NCBI GenBank assembly: GCA_900315095.1
Contig: OMXS01000006.1
Coordinates: 1 to 64,000 of the forward strand
Origin: an uncultured Prevotellaceae bacterium
Lineage (GTDB): Bacteria > Bacteroidota > Bacteroidia > Bacteroidales > Bacteroidaceae
Reading direction: 5' to 3'
DNA: 64,000 bases
The notes beneath the pieces were generated by a model. It ran no database searches and had not been told where the DNA came from. It was given only the letters and a program-made list of their open reading frames with translations. Of the stretch, positions 41,921 to 51,062 are shown piece after piece. The number at the start of each line of letters is the position of its first letter. Position 1 is the first letter of the stretch. A program made the translations under genes and the position numbers.

Positions 41921-43681
41921 TTATCTTGCGATGAACTTCTTTCCGTTCTTGATATATATGCTTCCCTTGCTTGGCGTGCTGACGCGTTGACCTGCGAGGT
42001 TGTAGATTGCATCATCGCCATCGGTAATTGTTGGCGTGACGAGTTGAATGCCGGTATTTATAGGCGTAGACTCAGCGGTGACCGTACATCCCCAGCCAAC
42101 AGTAATCTTACCAGGAACTTCAGTTCCGTCTGTTTTAATCAGCGTGGCTTCCTTTACTTTTGCAGTCGGTGATGACTTCGTAATGTTCTGGAGAGTAATA
42201 CGATAGACTCTAGAGCCAAGCGTAGAGGCGTCAAAGTAAAGCATTGATGTGTTCGAACCAGAGGTCAAAGGCATGTATTGCTCCTTGTAAGTGTCGCCGC
42301 TAACTTTGTCACCATACACCTTTACCTGTAATATTCCAGAATAGTCATCGTCTAACTCAACGCGAATACCTTTATAATCAGTTAATTTGAACGATGTGGA
42401 ATTATTCCAGTCACCATATAGGAACAACTCTCCCCATTCACTATTGTAGTTGACCGTATATACTATTTGGAAGTCGTCAGGTGTCGGGAAAGCAAAGCCA
42501 GAACTGCTTCCATGATATGCTTTAGCCAACGTCTCTGCAAGATCAGCCTGGTTAAATGCAGGTAGTGACCTGTTAGCGCCGTCAGAGAGTCCCATCCAAT
42601 AGAACGTTGCGATATTTTTCTCTTTTGCTTTCTTTACGAAGTGGTCGAGAAAACTTATCATGTTAGCCCTGTTGTTGTTATAGTCGCTTCCGTTGTCGAC
42701 GTTGCTGGTTCCCCATTCTCCGATTATTACAGGACCTTTAGACGCGAAGTTGTTATTCAGTGTGGTGAGCATATCGTTGACAGCAGATTTCGCACTTGAA
42801 AGATTAGAGATGTTGGGGTATGAGTGCACCTCGAAAATGATATGGTTGGTCTCTCCTGACGGTTTCTTCATCTGTGTCAGCGGATCCTTTAGGTGAGCGT
42901 TCCATGTTCCTTCTCCACTTGCTGCCGCATAAGTGTTCACGATGAGGTTGCGTTTCGTGTTGTTCCCGCCTGTGCCTCTTACCGCGTTGACGAAACTCTG
43001 TGCATAGTTGTTTACCGCATTGTATGCGGCTGTAGCAATTGATTCAGAGTAACCGTTCTCTATGTTGCTGTTGTAGCTTCTGGAAGCCCAGCACCATGAG
43101 TTGTACTCGTCGAGCATCTCATTGTAGCCCTCGAACAGCAGTTTCTCGCCATAGTCTTTGAATTCGTTAGCTATCTGCCTCCACAGTCCCTCGAATCGTG
43201 TTTTGTTGCTATTATAAGAGGTTGTGCTGGCATGAATCCAATGTTTAGAACTATTGGAATCGGCACCGGTATCATGGTGTACGTTGATGATGCAGTAGAG
43301 TCCGGCATCTATGACGTAATTCACGACTTCCTTCACTCTCGCCATCCATGCGGCATCGACGTTTCCGTTCGCGTCCATGTGGTTATACCATGTTACAGGC
43401 ACTCTGATTGCCCCGAAACCGGCATTCTTCATCATCGTAATCAGTTCGGACTTTGTTGTGGGCTGTCCCCAGCAGTTTTCCGACTCCAGTCCTTGTTGTC
43501 CCCAATAAGAGGCCGAAGTGATGTTTGTAACGCTTTGGTTGTTGGCATCTAGTGTGTTGCCCAGATTCCATCCCAACCCCATGTTCTGTACAGCTTGAGT
43601 TGCCGTCTCGAAATCTTGTGCCTGCACCTTGTTGCAGAACACAACAACTAACACAAATAATAGTGTAGAAAATAATCTCAT
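41921..43681 (-). CDS. Secreted GH5 endoglucanase-type enzyme with C-terminal tail
   Basis: 586 residues from the ATG at 43681, signal peptide MRLFSTLLFVLVVVFCNKVQAQ. The catalytic domain (about 22-345) has MGLGWNLGNTLDA, IRVPVTWYNHMD, GYNEM (acid/base Glu 188) and IIGEWGTSN (nucleophile Glu 322), matching GH5 cellulases of the GH5_4/GH5_2 type. A beta-rich module (about 370-540) may bind glycan. The tail IYNLAGQRVSTPSKGSIY then IKNGKKF resembles the 314-residue protein's tail. It should cut beta-1,4-glucans outside the cell. It lies apart from the mannan cluster. Confidence 0.9.
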   Translation of the reverse strand: MRLFSTLLFVLVVVFCNKVQAQDFETATQAVQNMGLGWNLGNTLDANNQSVTNITSASYWGQQGLESENCWGQPTTKSELITMMKNAGFGAIRVPVTWYNHMDANGNVDAAWMARVKEVVNYVIDAGLYCIINVHHDTGADSNSSKHWIHASTTSYNSNKTRFEGLWRQIANEFKDYGEKLLFEGYNEMLDEYNSWCWASRSYNSNIENGYSESIATAAYNAVNNYAQSFVNAVRGTGGNNTKRNLIVNTYAAASGEGTWNAHLKDPLTQMKKPSGETNHIIFEVHSYPNISNLSSAKSAVNDMLTTLNNNFASKGPVIIGEWGTSNVDNGSDYNNNRANMISFLDHFVKKAKEKNIATFYWMGLSDGANRSLPAFNQADLAETLAKAYHGSSSGFAFPTPDDFQIVYTVNYNSEWGELFLYGDWNNSTSFKLTDYKGIRVELDDDYSGILQVKVYGDKVSGDTYKEQYMPLTSGSNTSMLYFDASTLGSRVYRITLQNITKSSPTAKVKEATLIKTDGTEVPGKITVGWGCTVTAESTPINTGIQLVTPTITDGDDAIYNLAGQRVSTPSKGSIYIKNGKKFIAR

Positions 43682-43708
43682 ATCGTTTGCGGTTTTCTTA
43701 TTCGAGTA

Positions 43709-43716
43709 CAAATGTA
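43709..43716 (-). promoter_or_regulatory. -7 box for the GH5 endoglucanase gene
   Basis: TACATTTG on the minus strand, 27 bp upstream of the ATG, with TTGCATTACA upstream near the -33 position. Confidence 0.65.
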
Positions 43717-43766
43717 ACGATTATTACGATGTAATGCAAGTTATGGGCAAATTATTTAGTAAAGTT

Positions 43767-43797
43767 TTTGAATATTAGAAAGAAATGTGTAATTTTG
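43767..43797 (+). promoter_or_regulatory. Promoter of the HIT-DUF1015-yigZ genes
   Basis: TTTG (43767-43770), 19 bp gap, TAATTTTG (43790-43797), 25 bp before the ATG. Confidence 0.75.
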
Positions 43798-43822
43798 CAT
43801 GATATTATAACCTATTTATATT

Positions 43823-44248
43823 ATGCATAGTGACCCTAAAGAGTGCCTTTACTGCACTAACAACCAAACGCTGCACGACCTGATGATAGAGATATGTCCG
43901 TTGTCGGTTTCTCGTGCTTTCCTTTTCAAGGAGCAAACCTATCGCGGCCGTTGCCTCGTGGCTTACAACGGACATGTGAACGACCTCAACGAGCTCTCCG
44001 ACGAGGAGCGTAATGCCTTTATGGCTGATGTGACTCGTGTTACTCGTGCAATGCAGAAGGCATTCAGACCCGAGAAGATAAACTACGGAGCATATAGTGA
44101 CAAACTGTCGCATCTTCACTTCCATCTCGCGCCAAAGTACGTTGATGGCCCCGACTATGGCGGCACGTTCCAGATGAATCCTGGTAAGGTTTATCTCACC
44201 GATGCGGAATACAACGAGATGATTGAGATAATAAAGTCAAATCTATAA
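43823..44248 (+). CDS. HIT-family nucleotide hydrolase
   Basis: 141 residues. HLHFHLAP (His 97, 99, 101) is the histidine triad and Cys 8/Cys 11 suggest a small zinc site. HIT proteins split dinucleotide or nucleoside phosphoramidate bonds; the exact substrate is not visible. It starts a plus-strand run with DUF1015 and YigZ. Confidence 0.92.
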   Translation: MHSDPKECLYCTNNQTLHDLMIEICPLSVSRAFLFKEQTYRGRCLVAYNGHVNDLNELSDEERNAFMADVTRVTRAMQKAFRPEKINYGAYSDKLSHLHFHLAPKYVDGPDYGGTFQMNPGKVYLTDAEYNEMIEIIKSNL

Positions 44249-44264
44249 AATCATATAATTAATC

Positions 44265-45512
44265 ATGGCAGTTATAAAACCATTCAAGGGAGTGCGTCCG
44301 CCTAAAGAGTTGGTGGAGCAAGTGGAGAGCCGTCCATACGATGTGCTCAACTCTGAAGAGGCAAGGGCAGAGGCTGGCGACAACGAGAAGAGCCTCTATC
44401 ACATCATAAAACCCGAAATAGACTTCCCTGAGGGCACCAGCGAGTACGACCCGCGTGTATATGAGAAGGCGGCAGAGAACTTCAAGATGTTCCAGGACAA
44501 AGGGTGGCTGGTGCAGGACGAGAAAGAGCAGTACTACATCTATGCACAGACGATGAACGGCAAGACTCAGTATGGTCTTGTGGTGTGCGCCCATTGCGAC
44601 GACTATGCTAAGGGAGTGATAAAGAAGCATGAACTCACCCGTCGCGACAAGGAGGAAGACCGCATGAAGCATGTTCGCGTGAACAATGCAAACATCGAGC
44701 CGGTGTTCTTTGCATATCCAGACAACGAGGTTCTCGACACGCTGCTGAAGAAATATGCCGCCACAGAGCCTGTATATGACTTCATCGCACCTATCGACGG
44801 CTTCCGCCATCAGTTCTGGATAGTAGCAGACGATAACGATATCGCCTTGATTACTGAGGAGTTCAGAAAGATGCCTTCACTTTACATCGCCGACGGTCAC
44901 CATCGTTCGGCAGCAGCAGCTCTTGTAGGAGCGGAGAAGCAGAAGCAAAACCCTAATCATAAAGGCACCGAGGAGTACAACTACTTCATGGCTGTTTGCT
45001 TCCAGGCATCGCAACTCACGATACTCGACTACAACCGTGTGGTTAAAGACCTAAATGGCTTGACATCAGAACAGTTCATTGACGCTTTGAAGAAAAACTT
45101 TGACGTAGAAATGAAGGGCGAAGACATCTATAAGCCAGCCCGTCTGCATGAGTTCTCGCTCTATCTTGACGGCAAGTGGTGGTCGCTTGTTGCTAAAGAA
45201 GGAACCTACGACAACAACGACCCGATAGGCGTGCTCGATGTGGATATCTCAAGCCGACTCATCCTTGACGAGATACTTGACATCAAGGACCTGCGCTCTA
45301 GTGACAGGATAGACTTCGTGGGCGGACTTCGTGGACTCGGTGAACTGAAACGCCGTGTGGATAGCGGTGAGATGCGTATGGCGCTTGCCCTTTATCCCGT
45401 CAGCATGAAGCAGATAATGGATATTGCCGACAGCGGAAAGATAATGCCGCCAAAGGCTACATGGTTCGAGCCGAAGTTGCGCTCAGGACTTGTGATACAC
45501 AAACTGTCATAA
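44265..45512 (+). CDS. DUF1015-family protein
   Basis: 415 residues, cytoplasmic. The start VIKPFKGVRPPKELVEQV, SRPYDVLNSEEAR, the central LYIADGHHRSAAAA and late DRIDFVGG and MPPKATWFEPKLRSGLVIH define the DUF1015 family. In many Bacteroidota it follows serC-serA directly, suggesting a link with serine metabolism; here a GH5 and a HIT gene lie between. The reaction is unknown; the DGHHR motif may be catalytic. Confidence 0.92.
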   Translation: MAVIKPFKGVRPPKELVEQVESRPYDVLNSEEARAEAGDNEKSLYHIIKPEIDFPEGTSEYDPRVYEKAAENFKMFQDKGWLVQDEKEQYYIYAQTMNGKTQYGLVVCAHCDDYAKGVIKKHELTRRDKEEDRMKHVRVNNANIEPVFFAYPDNEVLDTLLKKYAATEPVYDFIAPIDGFRHQFWIVADDNDIALITEEFRKMPSLYIADGHHRSAAAALVGAEKQKQNPNHKGTEEYNYFMAVCFQASQLTILDYNRVVKDLNGLTSEQFIDALKKNFDVEMKGEDIYKPARLHEFSLYLDGKWWSLVAKEGTYDNNDPIGVLDVDISSRLILDEILDIKDLRSSDRIDFVGGLRGLGELKRRVDSGEMRMALALYPVSMKQIMDIADSGKIMPPKATWFEPKLRSGLVIHKLS

Positions 45513-45537
45513 CGCTAAACATAGCCTGTTCGTCACG

Positions 45538-46122
45538 ATGGAAGACAGTTTCAAGACTATTGGTAGTGGGGGCGAGGGATACTACTCCGAGAAGCGGAGC
45601 AAGTTTCTCGCCTTCACCCACCATGTGGAAAGCGCCGACGAGGTGAAGGAGATTGTGGCTGGATACCGCAAGAAATACTTCGACGCCCGTCATGTGTGCT
45701 ATGCCTATATGCTTGGAGCCGACCGCAAGGACTTCCGTGCTAATGACGACGGAGAACCTAGCAGCACCGCAGGCAAGCCTATTCTGGGTCAGATAAACAG
45801 CAACGACCTTGCCGAGACGCTCATTGTGGTGGTGAGATACTACGGAGGTGTGAACCTTGGCACCGGCGGACTTATCGTGGCCTATCGCGAGGCTGCCGCA
45901 GACGCTATTGCCCACTCGGAGATAATCGACAAACTCGTGGAGGAACGCGTCGACTTTGAGTTCCCTTACGTGATGATGAACCAGGTGATGCGCGTTGTTA
46001 AAGAGACGCAGGCGCGCATCGTATCCCAGAACTTCGACAACACATGCTCTATATCGCTCTCCATTCGCCAGTCGCAGGCGGAGCAGTTGCGCTCGCGACT
46101 CGAGAAACTCTCTTTTGAGTAA
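45538..46122 (+). CDS. yigZ: YigZ/IMPACT-family protein
   Basis: 194 residues. SKFLAFTHHVESADEV, ARHVCYAYMLG, DDGEPSSTAGKPIL and VVVRYYGGVNLGTGGLIVAY match UPF0029/IMPACT. Related proteins influence translation under stress, but the bacterial role is not settled. It starts 25 bp after the DUF1015 stop on the same strand. Confidence 0.92.
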   Translation: MEDSFKTIGSGGEGYYSEKRSKFLAFTHHVESADEVKEIVAGYRKKYFDARHVCYAYMLGADRKDFRANDDGEPSSTAGKPILGQINSNDLAETLIVVVRYYGGVNLGTGGLIVAYREAAADAIAHSEIIDKLVEERVDFEFPYVMMNQVMRVVKETQARIVSQNFDNTCSISLSIRQSQAEQLRSRLEKLSFE

Positions 46123-46162
46123 AAAATCGAGGAAAATGTTTTGAGTTGTCGATTTTAAGCAT

Positions 46163-46170
46163 TACCTTTG
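46163..46170 (+). promoter_or_regulatory. -7 box of tRNA-Ser
   Basis: TACCTTTG, 13 bp before the 5' end of the tRNA. Confidence 0.7.
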
Positions 46171-46183
46171 CAAACGCATTTCA

Positions 46184-46271
46184 GGAAGGTTGGCAGAGTG
46201 ATCGATCGCGCTGGACTCGAAATCCGGTATACCCCTTTCGGGTATCGGGGGTTTGAATCCCTCACCTTCCG
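46184..46271 (+). tRNA. tRNA-Ser(CGA)
   Basis: GGAAGGT (46184-46190) pairs with ACCTTCC (46264-46270), discriminator G. The anticodon loop CTCGAAA between CTGGA/TCCGG gives anticodon CGA, reading UCG. A long variable arm (ATACCCCTTTCGGGTAT) and GGTTTGAATCC T arm fit a class II serine tRNA. CCA is not encoded. Confidence 0.96.
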
Positions 46272-46276
46272 CAAGA

Positions 46277-46319
46277 ACAGGGGCGTAACATGTTGTCACA
46301 ACGGGTTGCGCCTCTTTTA
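46277..46319 (+). terminator. Hairpin terminator after tRNA-Ser
   Basis: AGGGGCGTAAC pairs with GTTGCGCCTCT with a few mismatches and is followed by TTTT. An inner GTTGT/ACAAC pairing extends it. Confidence 0.7.
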
Positions 46320-46346
46320 GTACCCACCATTTAAACCGCTATTTCT

Positions 46347-46865
46347 ATGAGAAGAATGATGATTGTTTTTGCTGCCGCCATGCTTATGATGAGTCATGCT
46401 GCCTTTGCGCAAGAGGCAGTTCAGACGGGTAAGGCACTGCCGAGAGTGTATGACGAGGAGGCCAATCCTAACGTGCTTATCGACGAGGCACTGGCAAGGG
46501 CTGCTGCCGAAGGGAAGAACGTGGTGTGCCAGGTGGGCGGCAACTGGTGTATATGGTGCCTTCGCTTTGCCGATTTCATCACCTCCGACAAGGATATCAG
46601 CACTTTTGTGTCTGCCAATTACGTATACGCGCACATTAATTATAACCCTTCTAATCCTGCTGCCGGCGAGGATACTCAGCGTATGCTCCGCAGGTTGGGC
46701 AACCCTGTGCGCTTCGGGTTTCCTGTGCTTGTGGTGCTCGGGGCTGACGGCACCGTTCTTCACATTCAGGATTCCAGTTATCTTGAGGAGGGTAGCGGTT
46801 ACGACAAGCAGAAGGTGATGCGATTCTTTGTTAACTGGAGTAGGGCGGCGATGGGTGGTTTTTGA
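46347..46865 (+). CDS. Secreted thioredoxin-like protein
   Basis: 172 residues with a signal peptide (MRRMMIVFAAAMLMMSHAAFA). NWCIWCLRF supplies the CxxC redox pair and GFPVLVVLGADG has the cis-Pro loop. It is a Thioredoxin_7-type periplasmic oxidoreductase or chaperone. Single gene between the tRNA and the repeat-rich gap. Confidence 0.88.
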   Translation: MRRMMIVFAAAMLMMSHAAFAQEAVQTGKALPRVYDEEANPNVLIDEALARAAAEGKNVVCQVGGNWCIWCLRFADFITSDKDISTFVSANYVYAHINYNPSNPAAGEDTQRMLRRLGNPVRFGFPVLVVLGADGTVLHIQDSSYLEEGSGYDKQKVMRFFVNWSRAAMGGF

Positions 46866-47037
46866 CTGACACTACAAAGTTACAAAATTTTTTTATTTCC
46901 TCCAAATAAAACGCCAAAAAAAATCGAAAAAAAGTGCTGATTGCGACATGCTTGTAATATATTGATAATCAGGCTAATATGTGTATTGGTTGAGGCGTGA
47001 AAGTGTACGCAAAGCAGTGCCTTGTTTCGCCCGTAGT

Positions 47038-47225
47038 GCAACAGAGCAACAGAGCAACATTTGCAGAATGGTGGAGCAGGGCAATGAAAAAGTGGAAATT
47101 GTTTTAAATTATATATATTATTATAATAATATATATAATTTAATATATATCATGTAAAAATCACATGTTCTAATCTTCTCCCGGCAAGTGCAACTTTTTG
47201 AAATGTTGCTCTGTTGCTCTGTTGC
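47038..47225. repeat. Iteron-like inverted repeat, locus C
   Basis: A perfect 25-bp inverted repeat, arms 47038-47062 and 47201-47225. The arms are built from 8-bp units (GCAACAGA on the left, GTTGCTCT on the right); the right one continues with one more partial unit to 47229. The 138-bp interior contains a perfect 40-bp palindrome. The surrounding gap (46866-47434) has no gene. Confidence 0.85.
47104..47143. repeat. Perfect 40-bp AT-only palindrome
   Basis: The first half starts TTAAATTATATATA and the second half is its exact reverse complement; all 40 bases are A or T. It lies near the middle of inverted-repeat locus C and could form a cruciform or melt easily. Confidence 0.9.
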
Positions 47226-47389
47226 TCTGCGGTCCGTCAACAGTCGCAACTCACCTGTTTATGTGCTTTTCGTGCCGAACGAGACTTTTGTATGTAAAAT
47301 ATGGTGAACCCACCCGAACCATAAAGCGTTTCGGCGTATTTTGTCGATTTTTTTTCGGCCTTTTATTATGATATTTCAATTATTTTTTG

Positions 47390-47397
47390 TATCTTTG
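47390..47397 (+). promoter_or_regulatory. -7 box of the nitroreductase gene
   Basis: TATCTTTG, 37 bp before the ATG at 47435. A TTG-initiated longer frame begins inside this box and is rejected. Confidence 0.6.
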
Positions 47398-47434
47398 CAT
47401 CAACAACGAATTACAAGGGCTGACATTTAATAAT

Positions 47435-47962
47435 ATGGAAAATTTCAAAGATTTGGTGCAGGTGAGACGCAGTCACCGCAAGTTTACGGAGGAGGAGATT
47501 TCGGCAGAAGACGTCAGGCTGATACTCAGGGCAGGGCTGATGTCGCCCACCAGCAAGAGCCAGAGGGCGTGGCACTTTGTGGTGGTTGACGACAAGACTG
47601 ACATCGAGAAGATAGCCGATGCCAAGGATATGGGCTCGCAGTTCATCAAGGGCGCGCCGCTCGCTGTGGTGGTGCTTGGCGACCCGCTGCAGAACGACTG
47701 CTGGGTAGAGGATGGCTCGATAGCAGCCTTTGCGATGCAGTTGCAGGCAGAAGACCTCGGGCTGGGGTCGTGCTGGGCACAGATGAGGGGCAGAGGACTC
47801 TCCGACGGCACAAGTGCCGACACCCTGATTCGCGGCATCCTGGACATTCCTGAGAACATGTCGTGCCTCTGTGTGCTGGCTTTCGGTCATAAGGCTGACG
47901 AGCGCAAACCGCAAAACGAAGACCGCTTGAAATGGGAGAACGTGCATGCAGGGAAGTATTGA
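47435..47962 (+). CDS. Nitroreductase-family flavoprotein
   Basis: 175 residues. VQVRRSHRKFTEEEIS (FMN phosphate contact), GLMSPTSKSQRAWHFVVV, and the C-terminal CVLAFGHKADERKP are family marks. It should be an NAD(P)H-dependent FMN oxidoreductase; natural substrate unknown. It overlaps the next gene by 17 bp. Confidence 0.9.
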   Translation: MENFKDLVQVRRSHRKFTEEEISAEDVRLILRAGLMSPTSKSQRAWHFVVVDDKTDIEKIADAKDMGSQFIKGAPLAVVVLGDPLQNDCWVEDGSIAAFAMQLQAEDLGLGSCWAQMRGRGLSDGTSADTLIRGILDIPENMSCLCVLAFGHKADERKPQNEDRLKWENVHAGKY

Positions 47963-48755
47963 GCGCATTGTGATTGTGGGTGCGGGCAACCTTGCCACTA
48001 ATCTTGGCGAGGCGCTGAGGCGCAAGGGCAGAAGGGTGGAGCAGGTGTTCAGCCGCACATCTGAGTCGGCTGCCGCTCTTGCCGAGAGACTGGGTTGTGA
48101 ATACACCACATCACTTGAAGATATTGTCCGGGACGCCGACCTCTATGTGGTGTCAGTCAAGGACGGAGCCGTGGGCGAGGTGGTTCGCAAGGTGACTGAG
48201 CGCGCAGGTAAAGGCATCGTGGTGCACACCGCGGGCAGCATACCCATGAGTGTATTCGGAGAGACGCAGACAAGACACGGAGTGTTCTATCCGATGCAAA
48301 CATTTAGCAAGCAGAAAATAGTGGATTTCAACGAACTATCCATTTTTGTTGAAGCATCAGATGAAGACACACTTGTTTCTATAGAGAATTTCGCACACGT
48401 TCTGACAGACAATGTCTATCGGCTGAATTCCGAGCAACGGCGCTATCTCCACTTGGCGGCGGTGTTCGCTTGCAACTTCGCCAACCATTGCTTCACTCTT
48501 GCCGACGATGTGCTGCGTTCACAGGGATTGCCCTTCAGCGTGATGATGCCGCTGATAAGGGAGACCGTAGGCAAACTTGAGGTGCTCGCTCCACGCGATG
48601 CACAGACGGGGCCTGCGGCTCGTGGCGACCTCAATGTTATAGAGGCGCAGCGCCAGTTGATATCAAACGAGTTGTCATTGAGGGTATATGACACGATAAC
48701 TGACGGCATATTGCACTACAATTCATATACAAATCACAGTTCAAAAGATGATTAA
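47946..48755 (+). CDS. Rossmann-fold DUF2520-type oxidoreductase
   Basis: 269 residues. The start [20 protein letters not shown] is an NAD(P)-binding motif, followed by [17 protein letters not shown] and a helical C-terminal half with [17 protein letters not shown] typical of ProC-like dimerisation domains (DUF2520). The reaction is unknown. It overlaps the nitroreductase by 17 bp and kdsC by 8 bp, so all three are coupled. Confidence 0.85.
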   Translation: MQGSIERIVIVGAGNLATNLGEALRRKGRRVEQVFSRTSESAAALAERLGCEYTTSLEDIVRDADLYVVSVKDGAVGEVVRKVTERAGKGIVVHTAGSIPMSVFGETQTRHGVFYPMQTFSKQKIVDFNELSIFVEASDEDTLVSIENFAHVLTDNVYRLNSEQRRYLHLAAVFACNFANHCFTLADDVLRSQGLPFSVMMPLIRETVGKLEVLAPRDAQTGPAARGDLNVIEAQRQLISNELSLRVYDTITDGILHYNSYTNHSSKDD

Positions 48756-49266
48756 TTACGACTTATCGAAAATAAAGGCGGTGATATTCGACGTAGACGG
48801 AGTGCTGAGTAGCGAGACAATACCCTTGCACCCCGACGGCGAGCCTATGCGCACAGTGAATATCAAGGACGGTTACAGCATACAACTGGCTCAGAAGATG
48901 GGCTTGCGCATAGCCATCATGACAGGCGGAAATACCGATGCTATAAGACTGCGCTATGAACGTCTTGGAGTGGAGGACATCTTCATGAAATGTGCTGTGA
49001 AGGTGAAGACATACGAGGCTTTTAAGGAGCGTTATGGCTATGCTGACGACGAACTGATATTCATGGGCGATGACATTCCTGACCTCCAGGTGATGCGCCG
49101 TTGCGGATGCCCCTGTTGTCCTGCCGATGCGTGTGCTGAGGTGAAGCAGGCAAGTGTCTATGTCAGCGGGCGTGATGGTGGTCACGGCTGTGCCCGTGAT
49201 GTTATAGAGCAAGTGCTCAAGGTGCAGGGCAAATGGCTCAGCGACGACAGGGCGTTCGGCTGGTGA
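48748..49266 (+). CDS. kdsC: KDO 8-phosphate phosphatase
   Basis: 172 residues, HAD superfamily without a cap domain. [13 protein letters not shown] carries the nucleophile Asp pair, IMTGGN the motif II and [11 protein letters not shown] the motif IV. This matches KdsC, which makes KDO for lipopolysaccharide. Overlaps the preceding gene by 8 bp. Confidence 0.92.
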   Translation: MINYDLSKIKAVIFDVDGVLSSETIPLHPDGEPMRTVNIKDGYSIQLAQKMGLRIAIMTGGNTDAIRLRYERLGVEDIFMKCAVKVKTYEAFKERYGYADDELIFMGDDIPDLQVMRRCGCPCCPADACAEVKQASVYVSGRDGGHGCARDVIEQVLKVQGKWLSDDRAFGW

Positions 49267-49274
49267 TTTCATGA

Positions 49275-49334
49275 TGACGTTATAGCAGAATAACGTTATA
49301 ACGACATAACGAAGTTACGGAATAACGATATAAC
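49275..49334. repeat. Short tandem ATAACG(A) repeats between kdsC and maf
   Basis: Seven to nine-base units around ATAACG, e.g. TAACGTTATAACGACATAAC and AATAACGATATAAC, with a local palindrome AACGTTATAACG. Same style as other low-complexity spacers in this window. Confidence 0.6.
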
Positions 49335-49338
49335 AAAA

Positions 49339-49911
49339 ATGAAAATAATATTAGCATCAGCAAGTCCTCGCCGCAAGGAACTTCTGGCCGGGCTTGATAT
49401 GGATTTTGAGGTTCGCTTGTTGCCAGGTATTGAAGAGAGTTATCCTGACGACTTGCCCACAGCGAAGATAGCAGAGTATATTGCGCGTGAGAAAGCGGCG
49501 GCATATAATGGCGAGATAGGTGCCGACGAACTGCTGCTGACCGCAGACACCATAGTGGTGGTTGACGATGAGGTGCTTGGCAAACCTGCCGACGAGGAAG
49601 ATGCCCGACGTATGCTACGCATGATTAGTGGCAGGACACATCAGGTGATTACTGGCGTATGTCTTGCCACCCGAGAGAAAAACCGCAGTTTTTCGGTTGA
49701 GACAGATGTGACATTCAAGACGTTGAAAGACAGCGAGATAGACTATTACATTAAACAATATCGTCCGTTCGATAAGGCTGGTGCCTATGGAATACAAGAA
49801 TGGATAGGGTATATCGGCGTGGAGTCAATACGAGGCAGTTATTTCAATGTTATGGGACTGCCTGTTCAGAGGATTTATAATGAAATTAAAAGATTGAGCG
49901 AAGACCTGTAA
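49339..49911 (+). CDS. maf: Maf-family nucleotide pyrophosphatase
   Basis: 190 residues. ILASASPRRKELLAGL, LTADTIVV, GKPADEEDARRML, SGRTHQVITGV and DKAGAYGIQEW are Maf signatures. It should hydrolyse non-canonical nucleoside triphosphates. Separated from kdsC by 72 bp of short repeats. Confidence 0.95.
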   Translation: MKIILASASPRRKELLAGLDMDFEVRLLPGIEESYPDDLPTAKIAEYIAREKAAAYNGEIGADELLLTADTIVVVDDEVLGKPADEEDARRMLRMISGRTHQVITGVCLATREKNRSFSVETDVTFKTLKDSEIDYYIKQYRPFDKAGAYGIQEWIGYIGVESIRGSYFNVMGLPVQRIYNEIKRLSEDL

Positions 49912-49967
49912 GGGTTGAACGGAGTATACGATAAAACAAACTACGCTCAATATTGAACATTCAACGT

Positions 49968-51062
49968 TCAACATTTATTATAAAATTCAAGATACTTTTC
50001 GGCCACTTTTATATAGTCGTGATGCTGGCGGACATATTCCACGCTCTCTTTCTTCATTCGTGGGATGTTGCGCTTTATGACGATGAGCCATTCCAGTTGC
50101 TCCACCACGCTCTCATAGTTCGGCTCTACGTTAACAATGGGGCGTAACACTTTTTCTCCGAGGATATCATAATTCTCAGGTTCGGCGCCTCCCACGCAAA
50201 CTATGCCCTTGTTCATTGCCAGCAGAGAGTTCATGCTCGGTGTGTATGAGTAGAGTTGGTCAAGGATTACGTCGCTGCCCTCCATTATCTTGCTGTATTC
50301 AGAGAACGGCACTCCCTCAACCTTGTTTATCACAACTTCTTTAGGGTGGCGACGCTTTATCTCGAGTGCCGCACGGAGCATGATGTCGGTGCCTTTATAT
50401 TCGCTTCGCCCGCGGCTTATGCCGATAAAAAACCTAAGCGGGTCGTGTATGGAGAATGTTTCAGGAGTGTTCTTCTCGGGTTTGATGGGGAAGGGTATGA
50501 ACGTTGTCTTATCAGGGAACAGAGGCTGATAGGTGGCATAATACTCATAGAGGCCCGCTATGATGCCGTCGCAATCTTCGGCAATCAACTTGTTCAGAGT
50601 CTCCTTATGTGTTCCTATCCAGTCTTCCCTTTCTTTCACGGCATCTGCGTTGGTGCGCAACTCTTTGCCGATGTTGAAGTCGCTGTATCTCAAAGGCATA
50701 GTGGTGGAGTTCACCATTGCCCAGTAGTAGTCCATTCCGAAGGCCCCCAGAAACATCTTGCCGTTCTGTTCTCTCAGTTGGCGGTAGAACGGTTCTATGC
50801 GCTCTGCCTTCAGTTCCAGGAACATAGGGTTTATGAGCTGCACCACATCGAAATCCCTCATCTCGTGCATCTTGTTCTTAATCTTCATGAAGAGTCTTGC
50901 ACCGCCCACCTTGCCGGGTGTGCGCTTGAAGTCGATGTCGCGTGGATAGTCTTTCCAGAAGTCGCCGTTGCTCGCTACGACCACCTCATTGCCAAGCGCT
51001 CTCAGACCTTCTGCGAGTGTTGCATGCACGTTGCTGTATTCGCCAAGGAGTAGTATTCTCAT
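49968..51062 (-). CDS. Glycosyltransferase, GT-B fold
   Basis: 364 residues. The start MRILLLGEYSNVHATLAEGLRALG and the C-terminal GISRGRSEYKGTDIMLRA and QLYSYTPSMNSLLAMNKGIV (donor site with the usual acidic position changed) suggest a family 4-like enzyme. Substrate unknown. It overlaps the upstream GT2 gene by 4 bp, so the two probably build one glycan. Confidence 0.85.
   Translation of the reverse strand: MRILLLGEYSNVHATLAEGLRALGNEVVVASNGDFWKDYPRDIDFKRTPGKVGGARLFMKIKNKMHEMRDFDVVQLINPMFLELKAERIEPFYRQLREQNGKMFLGAFGMDYYWAMVNSTTMPLRYSDFNIGKELRTNADAVKEREDWIGTHKETLNKLIAEDCDGIIAGLYEYYATYQPLFPDKTTFIPFPIKPEKNTPETFSIHDPLRFFIGISRGRSEYKGTDIMLRAALEIKRRHPKEVVINKVEGVPFSEYSKIMEGSDVILDQLYSYTPSMNSLLAMNKGIVCVGGAEPENYDILGEKVLRPIVNVEPNYESVVEQLEWLIVIKRNIPRMKKESVEYVRQHHDYIKVAEKYLEFYNKC

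Noticed and set aside
50256..51053. Plus-strand frame of 265 codons opposite the GT-B glycosyltransferase
   Set aside because: The minus-strand glycosyltransferase has recognisable motifs and overlaps its partner gene; the plus frame has none.
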